From Symbiodinium natans (taxonomy: Eukaryota; Sar; Dinophyceae; Suessiales; Symbiodiniaceae), in assembly GCA_905221605.1 (NCBI GenBank), contig CAJNDS010000602.1:583001-647000 (forward strand): a DNA stretch of 64,000 nucleotides. The letters are read 5' to 3'. The first letter of the stretch is position 1, and every line of letters starts with the position of its first letter. Shown here piece after piece: positions 46,125 to 55,866 of the stretch. Under the pieces are notes generated by a model. The model ran no database searches. It saw only the letters and a list, made by a program, of their open reading frames with translations, and was not told where the DNA came from. The position numbers and the translations under genes are program-made.

Positions 46125-46536
46125 TCTGCTGTACATGCGATTTGCTGCACTACACGTCGGATCCATGAAAGTATTCGTTTTTCTTGGCTTTCCGTTTTGA
46201 TACCTTTCTGATTTCATGCAGGGGCGTGCAGCACCTTTGGCATACTGCACGCAACGAAGCTATTACCAAAGGTGGGAAGGGGTCAAGGACGCTTGATGCC
46301 GTACCTGCAATAAGCTGGGCCCGTGAGCCAGCAAGATCAGTGAAACAGTTTTATTCTCGCAAGGCAGCTTTATGTTTTTCAGGTGATTTAACCATTGTTG
46401 TGCTTCATTGCTGCAATCTGTCAAAGTGAGCATGGTCATGAGGGCATGTGCATTGGACAACCATGCAACCAATTAGCGACTTTATGTCGCCCTCCACAAC
46501 CAGAAGGCGGGACCGAGTAAAGTCTTTCAAGTTGTG
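46125..46536 (+). repeat. Left terminal direct repeat (LTR-like)
   Basis: 412 bp, starting TCTGCTGTACATGCG and ending TCTTTCAAGTTGTG. It differs from the right copy at two positions (C/A at about 46248, T/G at about 46312). It contains a short GCGAC-TTTAT-GTCGC hairpin at 46475-46489. Confidence 0.95.
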
Positions 46537-46540
46537 TACG

Positions 46541-46570
46541 ACAAGAGCTCCCTCATGAGGGCCTTGTCGC
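46541..46570 (+). other. Hairpin just inside the left repeat
   Basis: GACAAG and CTTGTC flank the palindrome CCCTCATGAGGG. It lies immediately downstream of the left repeat, where a retroelement primer site or cis signal could be. Confidence 0.45.
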
Positions 46571-46757
46571 TTTTCGGCGAAATATGCCGGCCCACGGGGG
46601 TGCTTGTGTTAGCAGGTCTTGAAATCAGGTAGGCTTCCGACACATGTTCAAGTTGAGATCACAGTGGAAATCAACAGTCATGTTCGGAAATCAGCTTTTG
46701 GAGATCAAAGTAGAGATCACTTGTACAGTCATTTTGCGCTTGTTTTCTTGTGTTGCC

Positions 46758-47969
46758 ATGGACCGTGAACGCACCCCCTGTCGTGCTCACTGGAGCTCCA
46801 CAGTACCGCCGCCGCCAGTCAGTTGGCAAAATCCCATGGGCACAGTGCACCGCCCTCAGACGCGACCGACTGTTATGCAGCCACAGAATTTGTCGTGGAA
46901 CCCAAACCCATGTGCAGCTCGAATCATGAATGTACCAGTTGCCCCACAAGTTCCAGAGTGGAGCCCGAACCCATGTGCAGCCAGAGTCACGAATGTACAA
47001 GTTGCTCCGCAAGTTCCAGGGATGTCCACAGCTCATCAAGGACCCGGGTCGACTCGGCATAGGACTTTCGGCCCCATGTTGCCGGCGGAGTTTTCTCAGA
47101 ATCCCAACTATTTGGACTCCCGAAGCATCGCGGGTCTGAACTTGGCGCGGTGGGTGAAGAAGAGTGAATGGACGGTCAAGAAACAAATCGATGGTTGCCC
47201 TTCTCATGCTATCCCGCTGCACTCGGTGTTGTACCAAGGGTGGAATTCTTACTGGATTCGTCATGTCGCGGAAGGGAAGCCCACATTCTTTGTAGGTTTT
47301 CGATCCATGGCGGAAGTCGTATTTTGTCATTCTCTCTTCGCAAAATTGCGTGAAGAGAACGTTGACTTGGATGAGCTTGCCCGTGTAGTGCATGGTGGTC
47401 AGACCAGCTCATCTGGGAGCAATCTCTCTGATGCAAGAGTTCAAGCCACGCAAACGCTTGCCACGAAGGTTGTTGACTTCATGTCGGGATTGTATCCTCA
47501 GGACGAAGCGGATCCTGAGAAAGCTGCAATGGTGAATCAAATTCAGTTGCTTCAACAGCAGCTGGCCCGATTTGAAAGTGTCACACCTACAAAGTCGGAA
47601 AACACAGAGGCTGGCATATCGAACAAGACTCCAACCTCGGGGTCAAATGATGGTGGCAGTGGCTTGCCTATTGAGGTTGGATCGCCCGAACCGAAGCCGG
47701 ATCTGGCCCCGTCTGCTGTGAAAGGACCCGACGGATCGACCCGTTTGCTGCGTGGATCATCGCAGGAGACCAGATCTGGTCTCATGCAAGCCTTTCAGAA
47801 GGGCAAAGCCCCGGAATGCTCCGGTGAGCCACATGTTGTCAGTGATTCCAAGCCATTGTCAGCTAAGCCTACGCAGGTCGACAACAAGTTGGAGTACGGA
47901 ACGGCATCACATGTCTCGCACACTGTTCGCAATGTGGATCCTTTGCAATTGGAAAACATGCAAAAATGA
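46758..47969 (+). CDS. ORF1 protein of the retroelement
   Basis: The start at 46758 sits in a GCCATGG context, giving 403 residues. The N-terminal 90 residues are Pro-rich and contain a tandem duplication of about 19-20 residues around NPCAAR and VAPQVP, also visible in DNA. A middle domain (about residues 95-190) has WVKKSEWTVKKQIDG and PTFFVGFRSMAEVVF. Next comes a heptad-like stretch (QIQLLQQQLARFE, about residue 255), then a Ser/Pro/Gly tail. After the stop, an A5 run and a shift of frame continue as DKEVSTWIEGLTLSKANRTK to about 48120. Either a frameshift mutation or a programmed slip joins them. ORF1 proteins of retroelements usually bind RNA and multimerise; that role is inferred. Confidence 0.6.
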   Translation: MDRERTPCRAHWSSTVPPPPVSWQNPMGTVHRPQTRPTVMQPQNLSWNPNPCAARIMNVPVAPQVPEWSPNPCAARVTNVQVAPQVPGMSTAHQGPGSTRHRTFGPMLPAEFSQNPNYLDSRSIAGLNLARWVKKSEWTVKKQIDGCPSHAIPLHSVLYQGWNSYWIRHVAEGKPTFFVGFRSMAEVVFCHSLFAKLREENVDLDELARVVHGGQTSSSGSNLSDARVQATQTLATKVVDFMSGLYPQDEADPEKAAMVNQIQLLQQQLARFESVTPTKSENTEAGISNKTPTSGSNDGGSGLPIEVGSPEPKPDLAPSAVKGPDGSTRLLRGSSQETRSGLMQAFQKGKAPECSGEPHVVSDSKPLSAKPTQVDNKLEYGTASHVSHTVRNVDPLQLENMQK

Positions 47970-48304
47970 CAAAGAGGTTAGCACATGGATTGAAGGCCTT
48001 ACGTTGAGCAAAGCCAACCGCACCAAATTGGCAACTTGGACAGCGCATGTCCAAAAATGGCACTCAGACCTGACAGCCACGAGCAGGCAGTCGGCACAAT
48101 ATTGGTGGCTTGACTACAAACTGTATTGGACGACAGGGAGAAATTTCGAAGCCGTCACCAACTGAAAGGTTGGCGGTGCCAGCACCGAGGCGACGTGGAC
48201 TTGCTTCGGAATGCGCATTGATTTTTGCAGAGTATCTGCGAAACTCGCATGATGTCGGACAGCAGTTGATGGATGTAGTTATTTGGGTCAGAGGCAAGTG
48301 ACTT

Positions 48305-48658
48305 TTGTTGGCGTCCGACTTGGTTGTATATTGTCGTATTTTCCTACAGCCAGAGCTGAAGCAATTTCTCTACGTTGGTTCTACTACTCAGTCTCTGGGC
48401 GAACGAGAGCGCACACGATGGGGGAAGTTCAAAGAAATTCGAGCAGGCAAGTCAGTGTGCGGGGAACTTTGCCTGTTTTGGTACCATCGTCGGTCAAACT
48501 ACCACGTGGCTATTCCGTCGCTTATCATGCAGGTGCCGCAGATCCACACTATTGAGCAAACGTTTATCAACCTTCTTCAGCCTAAACTCAATGCCCCATG
48601 GGTTCGGTTGTTGGTGAGGGCCAAACATGCCTCATTTTGCCAACTCGGATCCTGTTAG
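48305..48658 (+). CDS. GIY-YIG endonuclease-like domain
   Basis: The frame reads LVVYCRIFLQPELKQFLYVGS, matching the GIY...YIG strands (VVY and YVG), then TTQSLGERERTRWGKFKEI with the conserved Arg after a loop. The C-terminal part has IHTIEQTFINLLQPKLNAPW, holding the metal-binding Glu and the PxxN signature. These are the standard catalytic features of GIY-YIG nucleases, which in PLEs nick the target for reverse transcription. It follows ORF1 after two apparent frame changes (48120-48305) and precedes the RT region with another change near 48625. A free-standing homing enzyme is less likely given the RT next to it. Confidence 0.7.
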   Translation: MLASDLVVYCRIFLQPELKQFLYVGSTTQSLGERERTRWGKFKEIRAGKSVCGELCLFWYHRRSNYHVAIPSLIMQVPQIHTIEQTFINLLQPKLNAPWVRLLVRAKHASFCQLGSC

Positions 48659-50099
48659 GTGTGTGCGCAGACTTGTTCCGTCCTGGAGAGATTTTCGGCG
48701 GTTCAGACGTCGCAACCTTCGTCTTACAGGATTGACGCCATCAGTTTTCAGGTCCGTTCATGTGGTACAGTCAATTGTCTATTGTTACCAGATTCTTTTT
48801 GACCTTGCTTCGGATGGACTAAAATCCTTTCTCGCTCAGAAGTACTTACGCAGCAATCGAGTGGATTCGGATCTTCTATACAGATTGTTCCGCATGGCCA
48901 CGCATTTGGGGGACCCGTTCTACGAGACAATTTGTCGGTCCAGACTCAACACGGTGCTACAGTTTCGACAACTTCGATGCCCTGGTACGTGTCGCCCCTT
49001 GACGACACCATTCTTGCTTCCGGAGTCAAATTTCAAAAAGTTGGCGCGGGGACTGTTGGGGGAGATTTTGGATGTCTCGCCGGATAGACTTTTGCCTTAC
49101 CACATTCCGTCCACTGCTCTTGTGGCAAAAAAGCCACCCCAAGATCAAGGACGCGCTGTTCTCGTATCGGCAGGTTTTGCAGCAGTGGAACCCGCACGTT
49201 GATCCCACAACGGCAGGAATTGTGTGTAGGTGTTCTGAGATCTTGCGCCGACACCCACAGTTGACAGTTGTCCAAGGTCACGTGGCATCGTCCGCCACGT
49301 TACTGCACTTGCCGGCATTTCTTGAACAGGTAGCTCAATCCAGTTGTGGCAATACGGTGTTCATGTCAGCGAAGGATCATTGGAAGACTTTTCATGCGGT
49401 TGTCCGTGAATGGATCTCCCACCATGAATTGGTGAATTATCCGACAAGTGACATACGACGAGTGTGGGAAGAAGTGGCTCCCATTGGACTGTTGACTTGG
49501 TGCGTGAATTACAGCGACATACTCCAGGCCTTATTTGGCATGTTCGGGATCATCAAGGCTCTCACGCTCATGTGTTCTGTCCAGTCAGCTTCGGTATTTC
49601 AGCCTGTGTCGTTGAATAAGCCGTACCTCCGAACATCCTGGCAGCCTTCCCATTTCGATTTGGATCGCGCAGCGCCCGTGTTTCTTGGGCATGCATTCTG
49701 CCTAAATTCAAGAAAGATTGGAAAGCGGGCAGAACCATAGTCAGTTTTGCGGCACATCCAGCTCGTCAATTCTTGGTTGTCATGGCACGCGTCACTGAAA
49801 TGCTTGTTGCTCAGGTTTGTCCGCATACGAGATCGTACAACGACGCAATCATGTTATGGCAAGATCTTGACCAGCTGTTCGAGAAACAACATTCAGCTGT
49901 TGATGGGTTGTGCATGGATTTGACCATGCATAACCAAGATTTGTCCGGATTCTTTGTCAGTATTCCTCTTGAGCGGTTCATGACCACGTTCCGTATTCTG
50001 CTGCGCCGTTTTTACGATGTTGCTGATGAAGATCTCGATGAGGCCATGAAAGGAGTTGTCGTCGCCTCTCCCCCGACGTCGTCCAGCAGTGAGAGATGA
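48627..50099 (+). pseudogene. Penelope-like reverse transcriptase, N-terminal part to motif A
   Basis: Three successive frames make one protein-like path: 48627 to about 49130 (PSWRDFRRFRRRNLRLTG onward), about 49130-49710 (CRCSEILRRHP, GHVASS), and about 49710-50099. The last begins FKKDWKAGRTIVSFAAHPAR, comparable to the RPI(V)S fingers motif, and contains HNQDLSGFFVSIPLERF, comparable to RT motif A with its catalytic Asp. I recall near-identical NQDL(A/S)GFF(T)SI motifs in dinoflagellate PLEs. Motifs B (SPMGSPLSP-like) and C (YVDN-like) are absent; the frame ends at 50099 and a different protein follows. The RT is therefore non-functional as it stands. Confidence 0.6.
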
Positions 50100-51272
50100 G
50101 CCGAGCACGTCAATTCAGCTTGTTGTGTCGAATGCCGGTGCTGATTCTTACGTTGTTCCAGAAGGACCAGAGATTCCTCCACCATCAGACGAGTGGATTT
50201 GCATCCAGCCCAGCACTGGATCGGAACTGTGGGTCAAGTTCATGGATACATCGAGGTTGACTGATCGCCCGGACGTGCAACATATGATGTGGCCGCAGTT
50301 CTTTTGTGTCAAAACGGTGGCCGGAATGAACTTGTATGGGTTCAATCCTACGGAAAATACGAAGGACAACAAGAAGCAATGGCATGATTTGGAGCGTCTC
50401 CTCCTTCATTTCCGTTCGGCCATTACGCGTGACCCAAACCGGATCAAAGCCGCCGTTGAGCTCAACAACTATGAATGTCCTGTACTGAACGCAGGACCTC
50501 TTGATTTGCAGGAGAGATGGATTGCGGCTCGTCTTGCAGGTGCTGACGCCCATGCAAATTTCAGTTGGAGTGACGTGTGTGGATCTTTCGGCATGGGTCC
50601 GGCCCCAGTACAGCAAATCAAGAGTCTTGCTCGTCTGCTCTCTGCTGTTACATGTTTGCGGCCTTTTGTTCGTGAAGACTTGCAGACCAGGAAGGTGCGT
50701 ATTGGCTTTTTCCCTCGGGGACAGATCCCACGACCGGGGCCTTGGCGTCCGGCAATCATGAAGCTCCGGTTGGAGTGTTCCTTGTGTTGACAACGGATTT
50801 GCCAGATGATCCTGGGACTGGCTTCAGCGTGCCTTTTGCACACAACACAGCACCGCAGGACTTATCCTCAATCATCAGCCAAATGGTCATTCGACCATCA
50901 TTTTTCGATCGTGCTGACAGAACATGGCTGCCGTCCTCAGGATTCTATGGAAGAATGGCTTGGCCCCCAACAGCCATCAGACAGCCAAAGCTTGATGGCT
51001 CCACGCCGGACCACCTTGCAGCTATGCGTGCGTCCACGGTGAACGCCCGCCGTTTCGGAGGGAAGCAGTCTGATACCCGGACATGTGCAGCGGTAGGGTG
51101 GACATTCATACGCCAGCATATGCATTCCAAGGCTGCCTCTGCTTCGGACCAGACATTCGGGCAGATGTATGATTTAGTTCACGGCCAGGACGGCCGGTTG
51201 ATGTTTCGGTCTTCCCGTAGCATCTTGACGGGCGCGGCAGTGTTCTGGACTTCGTGGACCATTGAAGATTAG
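50094..51272 (+). pseudogene. Unidentified protein segment inside the retroelement
   Basis: Two frames, 50094 to about 50750 and about 50745-51272, read as one protein through a frameshift near 50745. Features: DEWICIQPSTGSELWVKFMD, MNLYGFNPTENTKDNKKQWH, and a Trp/Phe-rich C-terminal part (TDLPDDPGTGFSVPF). It looks like conserved coding sequence and sits where the RT palm should be. It may be the N-terminal part of the oxygenase protein or a separate ORF. No family was recognised. Confidence 0.4.
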
Positions 51273-51551
51273 ACGTCCTGATGTCTTGCTGGTTAGGTTG
51301 TTTGTGTCCTGTTCTTCCGTTTTTGCTCATGTCAATGCAGGCACGCTCGGATGGCCCACTGTCCACATTTTGAATGCTACATTCCGCCGTGGATAGCACA
51401 GGGGCAAAAAACAGTCTGCTGTTTTTTGCCTGATGCTTAGGAGCATGCAATCAGTTTCTCACCAGCTTTCATGTTCTCGGTCGCAATAATATGCCTTGAT
51501 TCATACTGACGAGTACTTTGCAGTCTTTTTGGCTCAGCGATTACCTTTACC

Positions 51552-52350
51552 TTGCGTGTCTGCTTCATCGCATTTTCTGCGCTCTGTATTTCTATGGGAA
51601 AAGGGAGATTTAAGATTCCGTTCTTCAGAGTGTGGGCTGGCGCAAAGAAAAGACGATCCAAAGAAAATACGGTACTCAAACCCTATGTGGCGGATCAGCA
51701 GGTCCGCATTCCGTATTCACTTGAAATCTGTGACGATATTCCTGAGTGGCTCGGGGAGCCAGACCATCCCTCTGAAGAGCTCGCTGCCAAAATGGTACGC
51801 AATGGTCAGGTTGTTATGAGTGTTTGGGCAAAGCTGTGTGATCAGCTACCATCCGCGCAGCTTCGAAGAGAAGCAAATGGTACAAGACTTGGAGCTTTCA
51901 TATTCTACAGTGGTGCTTACAGACAAGGCCCCTTGTGCGGCTTACGGAAGAATGTTAAAGCCTTTCCATGGGTCACCTTGATGATCTGCAGGTATATTCA
52001 AAGCTGCACGCATGAACGTTTCACCAGTTTTATGCTTCAACGAAATATTGCCATGAATGTCCACAAGGATTTGAACAATAGTCGTTACAGCAGAAACATT
52101 GTCTTGCCATGCTCTCAGTTCTACGGAGGCGGTGTATGGACAGCAGATGAAAACGGCGATTTCTGGTCAGCATGTGGGACACATGTGGAACCTGTCTTTA
52201 GCAGGCACCACCTTTCATCCGCATGTCTGGCATGAGTCGTGCCCCTGGTTTGGTGATCGAATTGCAGTTGCAGCCTTTTCCATCCGGAATTCCTTCAACC
52301 TTGAAGTTTCTGACAGACGACTACTCAGAAATCTGGGCTTCAACATGTGA
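51552..52350 (+). pseudogene. 2-oxoglutarate/Fe(II) dioxygenase-like domain
   Basis: Frame 51552 to about 52200 reads SGAYRQGPLCGLRKNVKAF and later NVHKDLNNSRYSRNIVLP with the HxD iron-binding pair, then QFYGGGVW. After a one-base shift near 52200 the next frame continues FHPHVWHESCPWFGDRIAVA, supplying the distal iron His and the Arg eight residues on that binds 2-oxoglutarate, then SIRNS and a LLRNLGF end. The HxD...H...R order and the GG.LW strand fit the double-stranded beta-helix 2OG oxygenases, including transposon-borne TET/JBP-like ones. Substrate is unknown; action on DNA or RNA bases is a hypothesis. A single shift separates the halves. Confidence 0.55.
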
Positions 52351-52976
52351 GTTTGACTCAATGCTCTTCAGCTACAACAATACAGACGCCATCTTACATT
52401 TACTACGCTGATCTTGTGCGTGTTGTTAGGCCCAAGCATGTTGGAATCTGTTGTTTCTAGCTTGGCTTGAAGCTAGGCAGGATTCCGTTCACCGCACTAC
52501 CAATCAAGCCTTGGCGGTGCAAAATGATCGCTTACGCTGCTTGGTGGCCCCTCTGGGGCCTGTTTGTGTTATTCTAAGGGGGAACCTGTGATAGAAACTG
52601 CCCCTGGAAAGGCTTACTGGATGGGTGAACAAGGCTGTGGAACAAGAGTGAGAGAAAGATGAATGGTACGTCCTAAAGGTACAGCCTGGATGGTACGGTC
52701 TTTATGTTGGGTTCTTGGTGGTGATTGAACGGTCGAGGTTGGATTCACCACATGAACACCCCAAAAGGCAGAGAACTATGTGATGAAGGTTGCTGCCCCG
52801 GTGAATGAGATCTCAGAGTCAATGGTCGTTACGGTGTGACAGAGGTTACATTCATAATGGGGCCTCAGGACAAGGAGTTAAGGTGTCATGAGATTGATGG
52901 TGTACGAAATGAAAAGTAAAGATTAACCGCTCTCTCCCTGTCACACCTTTAGAATGATCCCGTCCTTGGGGCCCCT

Positions 52977-53053
52977 TAAAAGCCCATAATATTATAATTA
53001 CAAAGAACCCGTGATTCCGTGATGCGTGAATTATAATATTATAGGGGCTTTTT
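52977..53053 (+). repeat. AT-rich hairpin 1
   Basis: AAAAGCCC and TAATATTATAATTAC pair with GTGAATTATAATATTA and GGGGCTTTT across a loop of about 25 bp. The stem is about 24 bp with a few mismatches. Confidence 0.8.
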
Positions 53054-53153
53054 GGGGCTTTTCTCTCTTCTTCTTTCTTCACCTGGAATAATATAATGCA
53101 CGCGTCGCTCACTCCTTGTCATTAATACTACTACCGTGAAGAGAATAAGAGAG

Positions 53154-53204
53154 CACATTAATACTAATATTACAAGTTAACGCGTGAATATTAGTATTAG
53201 TGTG
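53154..53204 (+). repeat. AT-rich hairpin 2
   Basis: CACATTAATACTAATATTAC pairs with GTGAATATTAGTATTAGTGTG around a loop of about 10 bp. The loop edges (TTACAA...CGTGAAT) resemble those of hairpin 1. Confidence 0.8.
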
Positions 53205-53294
53205 TGAACGCATGAACGCAACAACTGGACCATGAGGTAGAAACTGCCGCTGGACGCTATTAACCCAGCTCACGGATCGCTTCTAAGGGTGAAC

Positions 53295-53706
53295 TCTGCT
53301 GTACATGCGATTTGCTGCACTACACGTCGGATCCATGAAAGTATTCGTTTTTCTTGGCTTTCCGTTTTGATACCTTTCTGATTTCATGCAGGGGCGTGCA
53401 GCACCTTTGGCATACTGAACGCAACGAAGCTATTACCAAAGGTGGGAAGGGGTCAAGGACGCTTGATGCCGTACCTGCAAGAAGCTGGGCCCGTGAGCCA
53501 GCAAGATCAGTGAAACAGTTTTATTCTCGCAAGGCAGCTTTATGTTTTTCAGGTGATTTAACCATTGTTGTGCTTCATTGCTGCAATCTGTCAAAGTGAG
53601 CATGGTCATGAGGGCATGTGCATTGGACAACCATGCAACCAATTAGCGACTTTATGTCGCCCTCCACAACCAGAAGGCGGGACCGAGTAAAGTCTTTCAA
53701 GTTGTG
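53295..53706 (+). repeat. Right terminal direct repeat (LTR-like)
   Basis: 412 bp, 99.5 percent identical to the left copy by direct reading. Confidence 0.95.
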
Positions 53707-54934
53707 CGTGACAACCTCCTCGCCAACAAATTCGCCTTTGGGCTAGCGAGCTGCGCCCTGCCGACCAACACCCTCTGTGCCAATTCTCCACACCATCTCA
53801 AGCTCACCCTCAAGACCTCAAGTGCGAACTCCGGGAAGCAGAAAGGACGAAGAGGAGCGGGTGTACTTCGCGCTGAGAGAATGGAGGGTTCACCGATTCA
53901 GTTCCTAATTCTGTCAATCTGAAAAACGGTAGATCTCAAGCACGACGCACGAAGCCTCCGAAATTCCAATGAAGTGGCCCCGTACCCCATTCGGACCTCA
54001 GAATGCCCCAGCGATTGATGACCACCATGCAGCACCGGTGCTACGCTTAAGGGTTCCACCGGCGGGCACACAGATGTGGAAGAGTTCAACCGCAACCAGT
54101 AGACCATGACCTGAGGAGGAGGCAAAATGCTGTACTACAGAAACCTGACAACCCCAGCCTGAGTTGCGTACTGTCTGAGATATGTACAAGCAGAGAAGTC
54201 GGCGGTGCTATGACCGACCTACGGATGCGCAGCACAGCCTCTCGGCTCTGGTCGACTCTTGGCAGCTCTGGTGACAAGCGCCTTCCTGACGGCATCCCTG
54301 ATGGCACATCCCCATGCCCGTATTGGCCGTCACCGTCACCTTCCAAAGAAGGTTGTTGCTCTGCAGTTCGTGCTGACCGAAGGAGGCGGAACGCTGACAA
54401 GATCGTTTAAAAGGGCAGTCCAAAGCATCGAGGCATCTTCAAGCCTTGGCCTTCGTCAGCGACCTGGGCTCTGAATTTGGGCACTGCTCTTGGAGGAGCA
54501 TGCGTTTTGCAAACCTTGATCGCTGATTCGATGAAGACTTCGAACCGGTGGATGTCGCGAGGTGCCATAAAATCTAGAAACGCCCGTCCTGGACAGCAAA
54601 ACTCGTGTCAGTCTGAGTTGTTATGCACGTAGCCTATGGCAGATGTCCTTCCAACGCAAACGGCGAGCAGCTGCTCATCAGCAGTTGAGCCAGACCTACA
54701 GTCTTCACACAAATTACACAACTTGTCCACGAAATGACCGCACCCTACAACTGCAAGTGACCTGGGCAACACAGCACAAGCCTCTGTCGTGGGAGATGAT
54801 CTTTAGGTCCGGACCAAGCAAGACCTAAAAAAAACTTCAGACAGAGGCCCAAAAAACAAACGCATCTTCTTTCACGCAGACAAGGCGCCTGAGCGTCGCA
54901 AAGGACTGCAAGCATCCGTCTAGCAGCGGAATGT
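53707..54934. other. No secure gene
   Basis: Unique-looking DNA right of the element. No exon with paired splice sites was found. Confidence 0.3.
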
Positions 54935-55150
54935 TCATGGAAGAACTGGCTTGCATCCTAAGTGCCACACGTGGAAATCTGAGTACTTCAAAGGTTTTGG
55001 GATCTGCTCTGATGCTTCTTTCCGGTCTTGCGCTCGGCTCCCAGCTTCCACCGCAGCTGTCGACAGCAGCTCGGCAAAGCTGGACTTCAGCAGCACGATG
55101 GGGATCACCGAAAGCAGGCCGGTCCCTCTCAAAGACACAGGCCCGGGCAA
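54935..55150 (-). CDS. Candidate exon, possible membrane segment
   Basis: An open minus-strand frame with GTGLLSVIPIVLLKSSFAEL followed by a charged tail (AGSRAQDRKEASEQIPKPLK). Splice sites were not confirmed. It may belong to the gene whose exon lies at 55867-56034. Confidence 0.3.
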   Translation of the reverse strand: MPGPVSLRGTGLLSVIPIVLLKSSFAELLSTAAVEAGSRAQDRKEASEQIPKPLKYSDFHVWHLGCKPVLP

Positions 55151-55866
55151 GTAAGGACTTGGCGAAGCACTTGGGGCTTCCCTGCAGCGACGCCCCCCCG
55201 GCCTAGTTCCAGAATAATCATGCTAGGCAACCAACTCGACTCTTCCTGAAGCCTGAGCTCCATTCATATTGGCCGCTGCCACGTGCGAAAGCTGGAGACA
55301 CACGCGCACAGGCATCAGAATTCCCACAGCTGCTTTCTCTTGCTAGGCAGCAGAATCCTGATGAGCTGAGACATGCTGGCCACTGTATTGATGACGATAG
55401 CGAATCCTCAAAGCTGCAATCTCTCAAGCATTCTCAAGCTGTCATCTAAACAGGTCTTATGGAGCATGGAGGTGCTGGCCTTTGACATCTCAACACATGT
55501 CCATACTGCTTTTGAATGAGAGCTACCAGACCTAGCCTCTCTTCTACATGGCGTTGAATGCAGTACTCCCCTCATCGCATCTAAACGATATCGTTCCACG
55601 ATGTTCTTCACGCTTACTCATAGAATCTCATAGTAAAAGACCACTTGCAGGATTCTGAGAGTCAGACGCTCTGAAAGAAGCATCGACGACGCACAGAGCC
55701 GCAGCATCATCTTTATCGGAATCCTATGGATACACAGAAGATCCCAGAAGTCAGAAGTCACACCCGCTTGCCAGTAGACAGTAGAATCAGTAGAAGTCGA
55801 GGCCAAGACATCATCATGATCGATGCCGAATCGGACAAGATGGTATGTAGGACTCCAAGGAAAATC

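Larger units (their letters stand above)
52575..53296 (+). repeat. Nested insertion, about 720 bp, before the right repeat
   Basis: The 15 bp TGTTTGTGTTATTCT just left of this segment (52560-52574) also precede the left repeat (46112-46126). The right repeat's own 5' flank therefore appears to have been split by an insertion. The ends share TCTAAGGG(G/T)GAAC as a direct repeat (52572 and 53282), and TAGAAACTGCC(C/G)CTGGA occurs near both ends. No coding frame. Confidence 0.5.
46125..53706 (+). mobile_element. Composite Penelope-like retroelement with GIY-YIG, RT and 2OG-oxygenase domains
   Basis: Bounded by two 412-bp direct repeats. Internal order: ORF1, GIY-YIG domain, RT N-terminal part with motif A, unidentified segment, 2OG-Fe(II) oxygenase-like domain, then an inserted hairpin-bearing segment. 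GIY-YIG plus RT is the hallmark of Penelope-like elements (PLEs), which often carry terminal repeats in direct order. A GIY-YIG upstream of RT is known for the Chlamys/Naiad group. The frames are broken at several points, mostly in or near A runs (47965, about 49130, about 49710, about 52200), so the copy is probably dead unless these are sequence errors. No target-site duplication was seen. Confidence 0.75.

Noticed and set aside
46125-46536. Protein of about 80 residues within each terminal repeat
   Set aside because: The frame is open in both copies, but the two differences both change residues and the sequence looks regulatory. No domain.
47000-47060. Zinc knuckle in ORF1 (repeated Cys residues near the N terminus)
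   Set aside because: Cys spacing comes from a tandem duplication and lacks the His and second Cys pair of a CCHC finger.
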